From Margaritifera margaritifera (lineage: Eukaryota > Mollusca > Bivalvia > Unionida > Margaritiferidae), in contig JAQPZY010001334.1 in assembly GCA_029931535.1 (NCBI GenBank), forward strand, positions 1,488,001 through 1,552,000: a stretch of DNA of 64,000 bases, read 5' to 3'. The notes beneath the pieces were generated by a model. That model saw only the letters and a list, made by a program, of their open reading frames with translations. It did no database searches and was not told where the DNA came from. Position 1 is the stretch's first letter, and each line of letters opens with the position of its first letter. Shown here piece by piece: positions 26,581 through 39,189 of this stretch. The position numbers and the translations under genes are program-made.

Positions 26581-26821
26581 CATATTTCTCTCCATCTAAA
26601 CATACACACTTTCAAGTATGAATACACTGCATGTGAGTATGATACATTCATACACTTACAAAATATGTTTATAATATACATACAAGATAGAGAATTTTCA
26701 ACTTGAAGATAAAGTATTGCTTAAAACCAGTGTCAAATCCAAATATGCATACTAAGAAATTCAGGACACAGCTCAAATAAGAGAACCATAACCTGTGCAC
26801 ACACACATTCACACACACACA

Positions 26822-26824
<3 letters not shown>

Positions 26825-26856
<32 letters not shown>
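26825..26856. repeat. (TA)n microsatellite
   Basis: About 32 bases of TA dinucleotides preceded by CA repeats. Confidence 0.9.
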
Positions 26857-26857
<1 letters not shown>

Positions 26858-27895
26858 CATTTCTTGCTATGCTACCACTTCTCCCAGTTCTGCTCTCACT
26901 TCTCCCTATTCTGTCTGAAAGGAGAAGTCACTTCTCCCTGAAATTCAAATCTAGCTTGGCTCAGATATGAAGGGGCTTTCAGATTGTCTATAAATTGAGC
27001 AACTGCAATGGCTCACCATTATAAGTCCCCACACTTTTCACTCCAATTCCAATTTCCCCCTCCTCCATACTGTTATAAAATATGCCTCCTGGTCTAGAAA
27101 ACTAGGTAATTTTCCAGAATGGGCATTTCATGTATAATAGCAAGGCTATGTAGTGCTAGCAGACAGTTGATTTAGTTATGTCTTCAGTCTTACTTCAAAG
27201 TGAATGATGACTATCCATTGCTCACTAATTTCCAAAGATTTTTTTTCTTTCAGATATGATTCGTGGATGTGTTCTAAAATAAATTTGACCATATGCATAA
27301 ATCAAATTGATTGTATATGTTTATGATATTAATTTGGTGTGGAGTATTATGAGTGACAATTTTTAGCTCTACTGGTCATAGATCAGAAGAGTTTTTGCTA
27401 TGGCCTGTTGTTTGTTGTCTTTCCATTAGCACAACTTTGTTATCACTACTCCTCCTAACCTACTTGTAGGATTGCCATGAAACTTTGCACATGCATTCAT
27501 CCCAAGGTCTATAATTTGGATCTAAACAAAAATGGTGTGCCTTGGACATCTAATTGGGCCACCATGTTAGCCATCTTGAAAATCTTATTATTGCTACTCC
27601 TCCTGAATGGATGGTCATATCTAAATGGGGTTTTACTAAAAGACTTATTATGATGTCCAGTTGGTCCTAAATGAAAATGGTGCCAATCTGACATTCCATA
27701 TACCCACCATAGTGGCCGTCTTGAAAATTGTGTTACTGCTTCTCCTCCTGAACAGATAGTCATATCAACAAGGGGTTTTCACCAGAAGACTTTTTTTTAT
27801 CATGTCTAGTTGATCCTAAATGAAATTGGTGCCTCTCTGACTTTCAATATGGTGGCCATCTTGAAAATCTTATTATCGGAACTCTTCCTGAATGA

Positions 27896-28045
27896 ACGAT
27901 CTTATAGATGTGGAACGATCTTATGGATGTGGAACGATCTTATGTATGTGGAACGATCTTATGGATGTGGAACGATCTTATGGATGTGGAATGATCATAT
28001 GGATGTGGGACGATCTTATGGATGTGGGACGATCTTATGGATGTG
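27896..28045. repeat. 19-bp minisatellite, about 8 copies
   Basis: The unit GATCTTATGGATGTGGAAC is repeated with few changes inside satellite element copy 2. A + strand open frame cycles through three peptide readings every 57 bases, which shows it is not a gene. Confidence 0.9.
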
Positions 28046-28934
28046 GGATTTTCACTAAAAGACTTATATGAATTTCTAGTTAATCTAAATGAAAATGGTT
28101 ACCCCTTGGACATCTAATATGGCTGCCATCTTTAAATCATGTTATCGCTGGTCATATTGCTTTTAGTGGGGTTTTCACTAAAAGACTTTTATGATTTCTA
28201 GTTAATCTAAATGAAAACGGTTACCCCTTGGACATCTAATATGGCTGCCATCTTGAAATCTTGTTATCGCTGGTCATATTGTTTTTAGTGGGGTTTTCAC
28301 TAAAAGACTTATTGTCTAGTCAGTCCTGAATGAAAATGGCGCCAATCTGATGTTTAGTATGGTGACCATCACAGCCATCTTGAAATCTTGTTAACACTAC
28401 TCTTGAATGGATGATTGTATTGACATGAGGTTTTAACTAAAAGACTTGTGATGTCTAGTTAGTCCTAAATGAAAATGTTGCCCCTTTGACATCCATTTAG
28501 ACTTCTTATAATATATAGTTAGTTGTAAATGAAAATGTTGCCCCTTTGACATCCATTTAGACTTCTTATAATATATAGTTTGTTGTAAATAAAAATGGTG
28601 CTAATAAGACCTCCAATTTCATAACCATGGTGGCCGTCTTTTACATTTTGTTATTGCTACTTTTCCAAAATTGATGATCATAGCGACATTGGGTTTGGAC
28701 TAAAAGACTTTATATGATATGTACTTGGTTCTAAATAAAAATTGTGTCACTCAGACCTGTAATATGCCCACCATGGTAATGATATTAAAAATCTTGTTAT
28801 AACTACTTCTGATGAATAGATTGTCCTATAGACATGGGGGGTTTTGCTGAGAAACTAATTATGATATCTAGTTGTTACTAAATAAAAATGGTGCTGAACA
28901 AAAGTGGCCATTTTGAAAATCTTATCACTACTCC

Positions 28935-29590
28935 TCTTCAAGGAATGCTTGTATAGACATAGTGTATTCATTAAAACACTTCTTACTACTTGGACCTCCA
29001 ACATGGCACCATAGTTGACATTTTGAAAACCTTGTCATCACAACTCCTTTTTGTATAGACATGGGGTATTCATTAAAACACTTCTTACTACTTGGACCTC
29101 CAACATGGCACCATAGTGGACGTTTTGATAACCTTGTCATCACAACTCCTTTTTGTATAGACATAGGGTATTCATTAAAACACTTCTTACTACTTGGACC
29201 TCCAACATGGCACCATAGTGGACATTTTGAAAACCTTGTCATCACAACTCCTTTTTGTATAGACATAGGGTATTCATTAAAACACTTCTTACTACTTGGA
29301 CCTCCAACATGGCACCATAGTTGACATTTTGAAAACCTTGTCATCACAACTCCTTTTTGTATAGACATAGGGTTTTCATTAAAACACTTCTTACTACTTG
29401 GACCTCCAACATGGCACCATAGTTGACATTTTGAAAACCTTGTCATCACAACTCCTTTTTGTATAGACATAGGGTTTTCATTAAAACACTTCTTACTACT
29501 TGGACCTCCAACATGGCACCATAGTTGACATTTTGAAAACCTTGTCATCACAACTCCGTTTTGTATAGACATAGGGTTTTCATTAAAACA
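28935..29590. repeat. 102-bp satellite array, six copies
   Basis: The unit contains TCTTACTACTTGGACCTCCA, ACATGGCACCATAGTTGACA and CTTTTTGTATAGACATAGGG; it recurs every 102 bases and copies differ at only a few sites. It is much more homogeneous than the surrounding ~145-bp units, so it expanded recently. The 214-codon minus-strand open frame is a period-of-three artefact. Confidence 0.92.
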
Positions 29591-30130
29591 CTTCTTTACT
29601 ACTCAGAGCTCCATAGTGGCCATCTTGAAAATCTTCTCACTATTCTTGCATGAATGGTCACATTTACATGGAGTTTTCACTAAAACACTTCTTGCAATAT
29701 TTAATTGGTTCTGAATAAAAATGGAGCATATCTGACCACCAGCATACCCACACTTTTGTGGTGAAAGAGTTTTGAAAACCAGACCTAAATGACTTTGGGG
29801 TCAAGTCAAAGGTCATTGTTTGCACTTTTGTACTTCACTGAGCTTCTATGAATAACTAACTTTTACATATACAAGTGAATTTTGACCAGACTTTGTATTG
29901 AGCTGCATTCCAATTAGCAAGTTGATTGTGAGCACTCTGACCTTGATTTTAAGGTCAAAGGTTGTGACTCGAGGGTTTTATAGCTGTACTGGCTTATGAA
30001 CATGATAACACAAACAAGTATGAATGGACTTTTATCAACACAGTTTGTGTGGATATATATAATATATACCTTGAATGGTGCCACTTCAATAACTTTAGAG
30101 CACCAGTCCTTTCAAGGGACTCATGTTTTG

Positions 30131-30839
30131 TGAGGATTTTCAAGTCACAATGAATTTTGCACATAGATTGGTTTGATGTAGATTTTATCCGTTTTTCATC
30201 TCTTTGTTAGAAAGTTAAATTTGAACTTGCAAGCTTTTTTCTGGAGGGGGTGGCTATACATTTTAAAAAAGTTTTGTTTCAACAGAAAAGAAAATTTTAA
30301 AACTTTTTTCTCAGTGTTACCAAAATTCTTTGTTGTTATTGATTTTTTCTTTTAAACAGTAAAATATATACTGAAAGTTGTGTCCCATTGCCAATATGAA
30401 TTATCATAACAGATTACATGACATATTTTGGGGCAGAAATTAACAAATTTTGTAAATATGTTGTGTCGTATTTGTTTTACATGTTTCATGTATTGATGAA
30501 AGCTTTCTCTATACATATTGTTTCCCAGTACAAATGTATAACTCAATGTAGGAGGCATTATTATCAATAAATGTCATTTTCAAAAATTACTTCTTTTCTC
30601 TTTTGCTATGAACTTTCAAAGAATCTTAAGCTTTGTGAAGGCTTGTGATTTTGTACATTTGTGAAGTGCAAGAATTCTTTGAAAATGAAAGATTTGTCAT
30701 GTTATAAGCCAAGGGAATTGTCCAAAGTGTAGTTGTAATGCATACAGATTACAGTTTTATTATAGATTCCTGATGAATTGGAAGAGTATTCAACTTTATG
30801 AAAATTTTTGACTTTCACATTCTTAAAAGTATCGGAAGA
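30131..30839. other. Intergenic, nothing recognised
   Basis: AT-rich spacer between satellite element copy 2 and the pogo-like element. Confidence 0.45.
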
Positions 30840-30841
30840 TA

Positions 30842-32355
30842 CAGAGGAGCCTCGTTAATCCGGACTCCGTTTGTCCGGAAACCTCGCTATCGGGACAGAG
30901 TTAAATGGGAACGGATTTCCTAAACGTTATTTTGCTCCGTTAATCAAGAAATCCGCGTTCCGGATCCGGAAATCAAAATCCGGGACCAAAGTGTAAATTT
31001 ATTCTAAAACTTGCCTCAATAATCCAGAAATAATCTGTCCAAAAATAAGAAAATTCGAAAAATCGTATATGAAAATACAGTCAGTTGGATAACACCGATT
31101 CACCTACGCAAATTTGGAGGTGTGTCAATGTATCAATCTCTGAATGGTCAAATTCTAGTGGCACATTAAAGTTATAAATTGATCACGTGATTATGTGTGT
31201 GGAAAAACTTCAAGTAGAGTGATCGTATTGTAACCAGCGATTGTATAAACAATGTCTGTTTTAGCTAGTCGCCAGCGGGGGTGTTAATAATTAAATAAAC
31301 ACTGGGATCAAATCATCCACACTTTTTGACGTAACATATGGTTAATAAATTAAGTGTGTCATTAAGTCTCTTTGTTGTTTACCAATTGTATATAACAATC
31401 ACAGTTTGTTGATGGCCGAACAAATAAAGTGGATTGACTTAAGCTGTGGACAGTATAGGGCTTCATTTCAGAATAAAAGGGGACGTCAATTATCGGCTCA
31501 TTAGCAGCTATAACTGTTGTAAAATACGACTTATAGAAATGACTGCATTTTATTAGTTTACCATAACACATTTAACTGCGAGATATCAGTTTGTATTCGT
31601 TGTACTTTTTATATTATTATGGTGACACCATCAAGAAATGCGTAGATGAGTAGATATCGGCCAGCATAAAAAAGAAGATTTGCCAGAAGATTTGCCAGTA
31701 CAAAGAAGATCACCCAAAAGCTACCATTCAAGATATCCGCCAGCATATTATAGCTTACTCATCCTTAGACACTGGCAAGTCGACAATTGCGGACATCATA
31801 AAAAACAAGGACAAAGGAACTTCCGTACCTGCCGACTCAGCAGATCTAACCCGCGCTCGCCACGCCAAATATCAACAAGTCGATGATGCTGTATTCATGT
31901 GGTTCTCAGACATGCCAGCCCACCACGCCACTGTCAACGATGAAATGCTCATTGCCAAGGCAAAGATACTCGGAGACCAACTCGGCATCACTGACTTTGC
32001 CAATTTTCGTGGTTGGCTATGACGCTTCAAGAATCGGCGGGGCATCAAACGAAAATTGTATGAGGGAGAAGCATATAGTGCCGACATGAACAAAGTGCAG
32101 GCAGTACAAGTGCATGTTATAATAAAGTGAAATAAACACAAGTCAATAGATGTATTCATTAATTTATTTCAACCATTATTGCATATACAGTACATTTACA
32201 GCTAGCAAATACATGTACATGTACAGTACATGTACATGAATACAGTATGATGACATTGTAAAATAAAAATGTGCATGATTCAATTATCCTGAAAACTCGT
32301 TAATCCAGAAATATTCACTGGGAACAAAGGTGTCCGGATTAACGAGGCTCCTCTG
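30842..32355 (+). mobile_element. pogo/Tigger-like DNA transposon, internally deleted
   Basis: Perfect 24-bp terminal inverted repeats start CAGAGGAGCCTCGTTAATCC, flanked on both sides by TA (30840-30841 and 32356-32357), the target duplication expected for Tc1/mariner-pogo elements. The 1514-bp interior encodes only the DNA-binding half of a CENP-B/Tigger transposase and no DDE domain. Sub-terminal variants of the CGTTAATCC motif lie inside both ends. Confidence 0.88.
31654..32130 (+). pseudogene. Tigger/pogo transposase N-terminal half (CENP-B-like helix-turn-helix)
   Basis: Open from 31654 with one stop (TGA, 32020-32022) to TGA at 32130. It reads KKICQYKEDHPKATIQDIRQ then LDTGKSTIADIIKNKDK (first HTH) and AVFMWFSDM, NDEMLIAKAKILGDQLGI, FANFRGWL-stop-RFKNRRGI (second, CENP-B-type HTH), then GEAYSADMNKVQ before ending. 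The catalytic DDE part that normally follows is absent, so the deletion removed it. No ATG is evident at the start. Confidence 0.8.
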
Positions 32356-32357
32356 TA

Positions 32358-33027
32358 TGTGGAAAGTCTTTGATTACTGTGCATACTTACTTTTACATAT
32401 GAAAGTACATGTATAGAAATTTGCACAACTTCTTAAAATAAATTGATTTAAAAAAAACATACTGAATGAGAAATCCTCCAAATTTATACTGGTTGAATAT
32501 TATATATTACCAGAATCACTTGACATCATTGATACAATATTTCATAAACCTCTCATATCCTTTTTTTATTTTAACCTACACATGTGTACAATTCATGATG
32601 TCACTTGTGACATCACAATATCATATAAGGTAATTGCATAATGTCTGAAGCTTTGAAAGTGTACTTAAAGTTTTTTTACTTGTTTAAAATTGTATTGATT
32701 AAAGTCAATAGTTTTCATCCTACAATAAAGAGAATCATCCAGTTGTGCTCATTTCAGTTGAAATTTTGACACCTCCATGAATACTTACCTAGTAATTTAT
32801 TTTTCAGTAAAGTAAAACATTTTGTATACAAAACCATCATTTTTACACTTTTGACAACAGAAATATCATTAAACAATTTTTACAGTAATAACATCAAAGC
32901 AATGAAGTTAACACATCATAACAATGACATAATGTATAGTGCATAATGTCACCTGGAGTTGTGAAGCAACAGTGAATGTAAATTTGTTAAAATCCTTAAC
33001 ATATCAACTGACTCTTTTAATAGCAAT
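32358..33027. other. Intergenic, nothing recognised
   Basis: AT-rich spacer between the pogo-like element and the solo DIRS repeat. Confidence 0.45.
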
Positions 33028-33316
33028 AATACATCACCTATCACTATTGTCTTGCTTACCTTTCCAGCATGGAATTACCCTCATTCACATTAAAATTTCA
33101 TCCTCCCAGTCTAACTGCCATGTCATAGGCCCATGTGCAGAAGCCATCCTTTTTTTCATGGAATCGATCGATGTTCAAATCAATCTTAGAAAAATTGCCT
33201 TTTCTTGTATCCAAGATGCATTCTGGCATTCAAATCTGTTTTTCCGTATTATTAGAGAGATAATACCCTCAGTCCTTTGTATATTTAGTGGTTGTATAAG
33301 CTCTCTTATTGTGCCA
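33028..33316 (+). repeat. Solo DIRS terminal repeat
   Basis: Matches the left end of the DIRS element at 6741-7035 (TAATACAT, CTATTGTCTTGCTTACC, CATAGGCCCATGTGCAGAAG, AAGATGCATTCTGGCATTCA, TATAAGCTCTCTT) with no downstream protein remains. It runs directly into satellite array copy 3. Confidence 0.65.
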
Positions 33317-34480
33317 TTTTTATCTCTACTGGTCATAGACCATAAGAGCTTATGGAAAGGTCTGTTTTCCATTTTCCATCCATCATCGGTCTGTCGTCCA
33401 TCCGTTTGTTAGCACAAGTTTGTTATTGCTAATCCTCCTAAACTACTTTGAGCATTGCCATGAAACTTTACACACACATACATCCTGTGGTCTAGTTGGT
33501 CCTAGATGAAAATGGTACTGCACGGACATCCAATATGGCCACCACAGTGGCCATCTGGAAAATCTTGTTATCGCTACTCCTCCTGAATGGATGGTCATAT
33601 CTGCATGGGGTTTTCACTGAAAGACTTCTTATGATGTCTAGTTGGTCCTAAATGAAAATGGTGCAGATCTGACATCCAATATGGCCACCACATCAGCCAT
33701 CTTGAAAATTTTGTTATCGTTACCCATCCTGAATGGATGGTTATATCAACATGGGTTTTTCACCAAAGACTTCTTACATTGTCTACTTTGTCCCAAATGA
33801 AAATGGTGCCGATCTGACTTTCAATATGGCCACCATGGCAGCCGTCTTGAAAATCTTGTTATCGCTACTACTCCTGAATGGATGGTCATATCAACATGGG
33901 GTTTTGCTGAAAGACTTCTTATGATGTCTAGTAAATCCTAAATGAAAATAGTGCTGATCTGGTGTTAAATATGGCCAGCATGACAGCCATCTTGAAAATC
34001 TTCTTATCACTATTCCTCCTGAATGGATGGTCAGATCAAAATGGGATTTTCACTAAAAGACTTCTTATGATGTCTACTTGGTCCAAAATGAAAATGGTGC
34101 CAATCTAAAGTCCAATATGGCCACCATTACAGCCATCGATACAATCTTGTTATTGCTACCCCTCCTGAACAGAAAGTTATGTTGATGTGGGGTTTTCACT
34201 AAAAGACTTCTAATGATGTCTAGTTGGTCCTAAATGAAAATGGTTACCCTCTTATGTCCAGTATGGCCACCATGGCAGCCATCTTGAAAATCTTGTTATA
34301 GCTACCCCTCCTGAATGGATGGGCATATAAACATTGGGTTTTCACTAAAAGACTCCTTATCATATCTACTTGGTCCTAAATGAAATTGGTGCAGATCTGT
34401 CTGTCATCTGATGTCTGTCTGTTTGTTAGCACAAGTTTGTTATTGCTACTCCTAAACTACTTTAAGGATTGCCTTGAAAC
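33317..34480 (+). repeat. Satellite array, family S copy 3 (head only)
   Basis: The head TCTCTACTGGTCATAGACC at 33321 is followed by about seven ~145-bp units of the same satellite. The terminal palindrome of copies 1 and 2 is not seen; the array fades near 34480, shortly before a 34-bp minisatellite. Its left edge directly abuts a DIRS terminal-repeat fragment. Confidence 0.6.
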
Positions 34481-34589
34481 TATATGTATATATGTGTGTG
34501 TTTATGGAGGCAAGTCTTAATGTTCTTTCATAGCATGATATTGAACATGTTTTTCAAATAAATAATGGACTTGCAGACCATCACTTAAA

Positions 34590-35165
34590 TGATGTGTACT
34601 CTTGATGACCTGACCACATACAACGATATGTACTTTTTTTGATGATCTGACCACCTACAGTGATGTGTACCCTTGATGATCTGACCACATACACTGATGT
34701 GCCCTCTTGATGATCTGACCACATACACTTAAGTGTACTATTTTTGATGATCTGCCCCATCCAGTGTGTACTCGTGATGATCTAACCACATACACTGATG
34801 TGTGCTCTTGATGATCTGACCAGATATACTGATGTATATTCTTGATGATCTGACCACATACAATGTGTACTCTTGATGATCCGACCAGATAGACTGTATA
34901 CTCTTGATGATCTGACCACATAAAATGATGTGTACTCTTGATGATCTGATCAGATATACTAATGTATACTCTTGATGATCTGACCACATACAATGTGTAC
35001 TCTTGATGATCTGACCAGATATACTGATGTATACTCTTGATGATCTGACCACATACAATGATGTGTACTCTTGATGATCTGACCAGATATACTAATGTAT
35101 ACTCTTGATGATCTGACCACATACAGTGATGTGTACTCTTGATTAGACCACATACAATGTATATC
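34590..35165. repeat. 34-bp minisatellite, about 17 copies
   Basis: The unit is like GATGATCTGACCACATACA plus TGATGTGTACTCTT. Several units lack 3-6 bases and alternate between ACCACATACA and ACCAGATATACT forms. The ~170-codon minus-strand open frames here are repeat artefacts. Confidence 0.88.
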
Positions 35166-36139
35166 ACAAATTTTGTTTCATCATTAAATTTAGCAAATTT
35201 AGTGAGTAAACTAATTTTTTCTAAAACTTAATGCTTAATAAAGTTTTGTCATCAAAAGATGTATGTGACATATAGAGGATATCCACATCTTTTGAGTAGA
35301 TACAAGGAAGTATTTCACAAGTGAAGTGGAAACATAGTATTATCACGAGTTACGAAACCAGGAATGAAAATACAAAATGTTTCCACTTTACTCGTGAAAA
35401 ATTTCCTTACATCTACTATTTAAAAAAATATGAAAAAAATAAAAGCACAACGTAGATTTTCGTTTTATTATATATTTTTAAAGGCAAAGCCACCAATTTA
35501 CATAGATTTTTTCTCCATTCTGTGCCAGTGTCATTAACAGCTGCATTACTACATCAATAAAAAGTTCAAAAATTTAACAATAATTTTAGGACAGTGACTT
35601 TCTACAAATTTAGCTTGTACATATGCTTCAAATTGTGTATTTTATCAAATTAATGACTGTTTTCATGCAAAAATTATGAGATTTTTATTATTATTTTTCT
35701 GAACACCTTTATTGCACAGATTGATACAGCAGACATTCGTATCTGACAGACTTCAGAGCGTAACATCTTTAAACAAAAGATTTTAATCATTGTGAGTTTA
35801 CTTGTCAGGATTTGGTTCTTTTTTTTTTGTTTATTTCTACATTCAAACATGAATTTTTGTGTGGCCTTGGCAAGCTTGCATTCTATAGTTCCGTAAGAGA
35901 CGCTGCACCCAATTTTTGAATATCAATTTCTTTATCTTGATCTCGATTATTTCAGTGCTACATCATAAAGACAATTTTGGACCATGCAGCATCAACCTTT
36001 ACAACAAAAACATACTTTAGAAAAAAACATGCCCGTACTAATTTTGAAAAGTTATAAATTTAGTTTTCTGAAGATTCAGAAGTTGTGATCAATATTTGTG
36101 ATAATGAATTCAAATCTTTAATTGTTTTGGGGTAACTAT
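35166..36139. other. Intergenic, possible LINE 3' remainder
   Basis: AT-rich; the inverted phrases CATCAAAAGATGTATGTGAC (35251) and CCACATCTTTTGAGTAGAT (35283) make a short dyad. Could include a decayed LINE 3' UTR. Confidence 0.35.
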
Positions 36140-36299
36140 CAGTTCATGCATATGGCATCAGATAAGTATATTATTGTTGAGTTCTAGTGTTTCTTTTTTG
36201 GTTTTATTAAATCATAGCAGAGTATTTTTGCTTTGTTTTTTAAACCTTTGTAGAAAAATATGAATCTATTTTCCAGTCTATGTTGGTTTCATGGTTTCC

Positions 36300-37320
36300 A
36301 AGACAACTTATTTAATACTGAGGTTATACTTCCTGGGGTATAGTCATAATTGGATGTAACAAACCTGGCAGCTAGCTTTTTGATTTGTTCAATTTCATTC
36401 TGGGAATGAGGTCCCAAACTGTACAAGCATATTCTAAAATTGGTCTAACTAAACCCTTGAAAGCTAATTCTTTCGCATTTTGTGGGCAAGATGATAAGTT
36501 ACATCTTAACAGGCCTAAAATATGATTTGCTTCAGTGCATAATTCTTGAATTTGAAGATTCCATTTTAGATCACAAGTAATTGTGACCCCTAAATATTTT
36601 ATTTGATTGAGCTTTTTTAAAGATGTATCATCCAATGAATATGACATAATGGTTTTATATCATTTCTTTCTTCTTGTCATTTGCATTATGTTGAATTTTT
36701 TAGGTTGGAATAGGATGCCGCATTTTCATGACCACATTCCTAGTTTTTTATTATCATTTTATAATATCTTGGTATCCTGCTGGGTTTTAATTGATCTGAA
36801 CACAGACAGTCATCTTCAAAGAGGCAAATTTCCGAATCAATTTCAATCATGATATCGTTGATGTGCAAGGAGAAAGCACTGGTCCAAGTACTGTGCCTTG
36901 AGGTAATCCAGAGGCTACTTTGGACCAACCAGACATGGAACCATTTACCACCACACATTGTTCTCCAAAAAAAACAAAAACAAAAAAAAGAGTCTATCCA
37001 GTGTAGAGTTTTGCACGCAATTTTTTAAATAAAAATATAGTTTTACCCTTTAACAATTGGGGGGTGGGGGGTGGCAATGTTAAAAGCTTTTTCAGAGTCT
37101 AATACAAAAATGTCTTCTTGGTCACACTTGTCTAAATATTCAGACTAATCATCAATAACGCAACACAGTTGTGTTTTGCAGCTGTGTAATTCTCTGGAGG
37201 GCATGTTATTTATCTGATATGATAGAAAAGCTATCTAAGTGCTTCATTAAACTGGCAAGTGAAATAGGATGATAATTACTGGCCATTGTGCCATCACCTT
37301 TTTTGAACAGTGGGCATGTT
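36300..37320 (-). pseudogene. LINE reverse transcriptase fragment
   Basis: PLFKKGDG at 37290-37315 marks RT block 1; the catalytic YADD region appears as LFEDD near 36800; the thumb/linker reads IKYLGVTITCDLKWN, RPILEYACTVW and EIEQIKKLAARFV. Sequence is broken by several frameshifts. Confidence 0.75.
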
Positions 37321-37343
37321 ACTACTATATTATTCATTCTTAT

Positions 37344-37346
<3 letters not shown>

Positions 37347-37379
<33 letters not shown>
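37347..37379. repeat. (TA)n microsatellite
   Basis: About 33 bases of TA inside the LINE relic. Confidence 0.9.
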
Positions 37380-37383
<4 letters not shown>

Positions 37384-37839
37384 GCTGACTCATTCTTTTC
37401 ATCTTGAGTCCAATTATTTACATTTAAAATCAGTTTAAACATTAGGGAAAGTCTGTGACAGACATTATTGTTCATACATGTATTAAATTCCTTTAATGTT
37501 GTTTGAACATTACATATGAAAGTATACTGTTAAATGATAATTATGTTTAATCATACATGTCACTACCTACTCAACTTATTGGATTATCTGTGCAATTAAT
37601 GTGGACATTAATGTGGAATATGCTGCATTTGATGAAAGCATAATCTGCTAGTTTTAATTGGTTATGCAACTGAAGTTTGTCTTGTCTTTTTTATACAACA
37701 AAATAATGATAGCAATAAAATTATTGATGATGTTTTAGCAGTTGGCCCTAAAATATAAATCAGTTAACCAATTTTGATGAAAACTTTAAAAAATTAAAAA
37801 CTTTAAAAAGTCTCTTAAATGGAGACAGAAAAAAATGAA

Positions 37840-38480
37840 TAAATATAAATATATTAAGTTATTGTGTGCTACCATACAACAGAATATACTGTTCTGTATA
37901 TAAGTATTCCATTATTGTACACCAGTGCCATCATATATATACATATATATTATTATATACATGTATATATATATTAATGTCAACAGATTAACAATAACAA
38001 CAACAAAAGGAAACTGAACAAAAAATATATTTTTTATTTATATAATTCAACATCTATAATCTCTATATTATTCGAGCATAATGCCTATTTTCCATTACTA
38101 TAATTTCGGGTTTATTTCTGTATTTCATCTCCATTACTGCAACAAAATATTTTAAATCAAAAGTTGTAAGAATAAAAACAATGAATAAAAAAACACAAAC
38201 TGGAGACAGAAATAAATAAATATATATAACTATGCTTAGTTTCATGACTATACAACATTTTCATATTTGTTACCAAAGTATAGTATACCTAACTGTGTAT
38301 TCAAGTGGTGTTCCATTATTTTACACCAGTGCCATCAGTTTTCATATTAATGTCAATGGATACAGAACAACAAACTGTACCCAAAAAAATAAAAAATTAT
38401 TTATAATTCCATGCTCCATTACTTTACTTTCTTTTATATTACTATATTTCATCTTCATTACTGAACATTACTGTGTTTAG
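37840..38480. repeat. ~404-bp tandem duplication within LINE
   Basis: TTCCATTATTGTACACCAGTGCCATCA (37907) recurs at 38310 as TTCCATTATTTTACACCAGTG, each followed by ATTAATGTCAA and ATTTCATCTCCATTACT-like text. It separates the endonuclease and RT parts of the LINE relic. Confidence 0.5.
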
Positions 38481-39000
38481 GGAGACCAGTTCATAATATC
38501 AATCAGTAACTGACCCTCTGAGTTACTAAACATATTCCCTAGTTTGCATATGCTATTTCTCCAATCAATGTTATTATAATTAAAATCCCTCATAACATGT
38601 ATATGGGCTTTATGTCCGTTCTCTTTTTTATCAGATTTTATCTTCTCAAGCTGTTCTCTTAATAAGAGAGTATCATCACAGTGACTGCTTGGTCCTTTGT
38701 ACCAACTACCTATTTAGTGGAATTGTCCATTCACTGCTAGTTTGGCCCACAGAGATTCTAATCCATTGTCCAAAGGCATCTGCATAAGATCTTTATGTAC
38801 CAGTAATAATAGCCATCCACCATGTAAAGTTCTATCATACCTAAATACATTAAAATTATATTCCTCTGGAAATAACTCCGAGGTGGTAACCAAGTTATAC
38901 ATTTTAGTTTCTTGAATAGCAATGATATCCATTTTTTTTCAATATCTATAAACAAATATAACTGCAGCTTCTTATTCCTAATGCTATTAAATGTTCATTA
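38470..39000 (-). pseudogene. LINE endonuclease (APE-type) fragment
   Basis: Contains IIAIQETKMYN (catalytic Glu region), FRYDRTLHGGW and RDFNYNNIDWRN (normally GDFN), then SEGQLLIDIMN. These are the typical motifs and spacing of non-LTR retrotransposon APE endonucleases. Confidence 0.7.
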
Positions 39001-39189
39001 AAACAAACCAACTTAAGATTTTTGTTACTCAGTGTATTGTTCTTATATTTGGGTTATACGAGGTGTTACCACCTCCTTCCCTATTTAAGATATTAAATGT
39101 ATTTTTAGTTTGAATGGGTGGGTTGTTTTCAAAAAAGCAGTCAGAGAAATGTGGAATTTCACATTTAGGACATATCCAAGTACAAGATG

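Larger units (their letters stand above)
27361..30130 (+). mobile_element. Satellite-bearing element, family S copy 2 (largest)
   Basis: Same head (TTTTAGCTCTACTGGTCATA at 27361) and same kind of tail palindrome (AGTCCTTTCAAGGGACT near 30106) as copy 1, enclosing about 2.7 kb. Inside are roughly 145-bp family units, a 19-bp minisatellite (27896-28045), near-identical duplications around 28080-28320 and 28480-28595, and a six-copy 102-bp array (28935-29590). Open frames in it are by-products of repeat lengths divisible by three. Confidence 0.65.

Noticed and set aside
28928..29572. 214-codon minus-strand open frame with 34-residue repeats
   Set aside because: It is the 102-bp satellite read in a period divisible by three; the other strand is also open, there is no similarity to a protein and no splice or start context.
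34590..35165. CRISPR-like regular direct repeats
   Set aside because: Units are contiguous with no unique spacers and the genome is eukaryotic; it is a minisatellite.
34655..35167. 170-codon minus-strand open frame
   Set aside because: Translation of the 34-bp minisatellite; the reading drifts through frames with the period and has no protein features.
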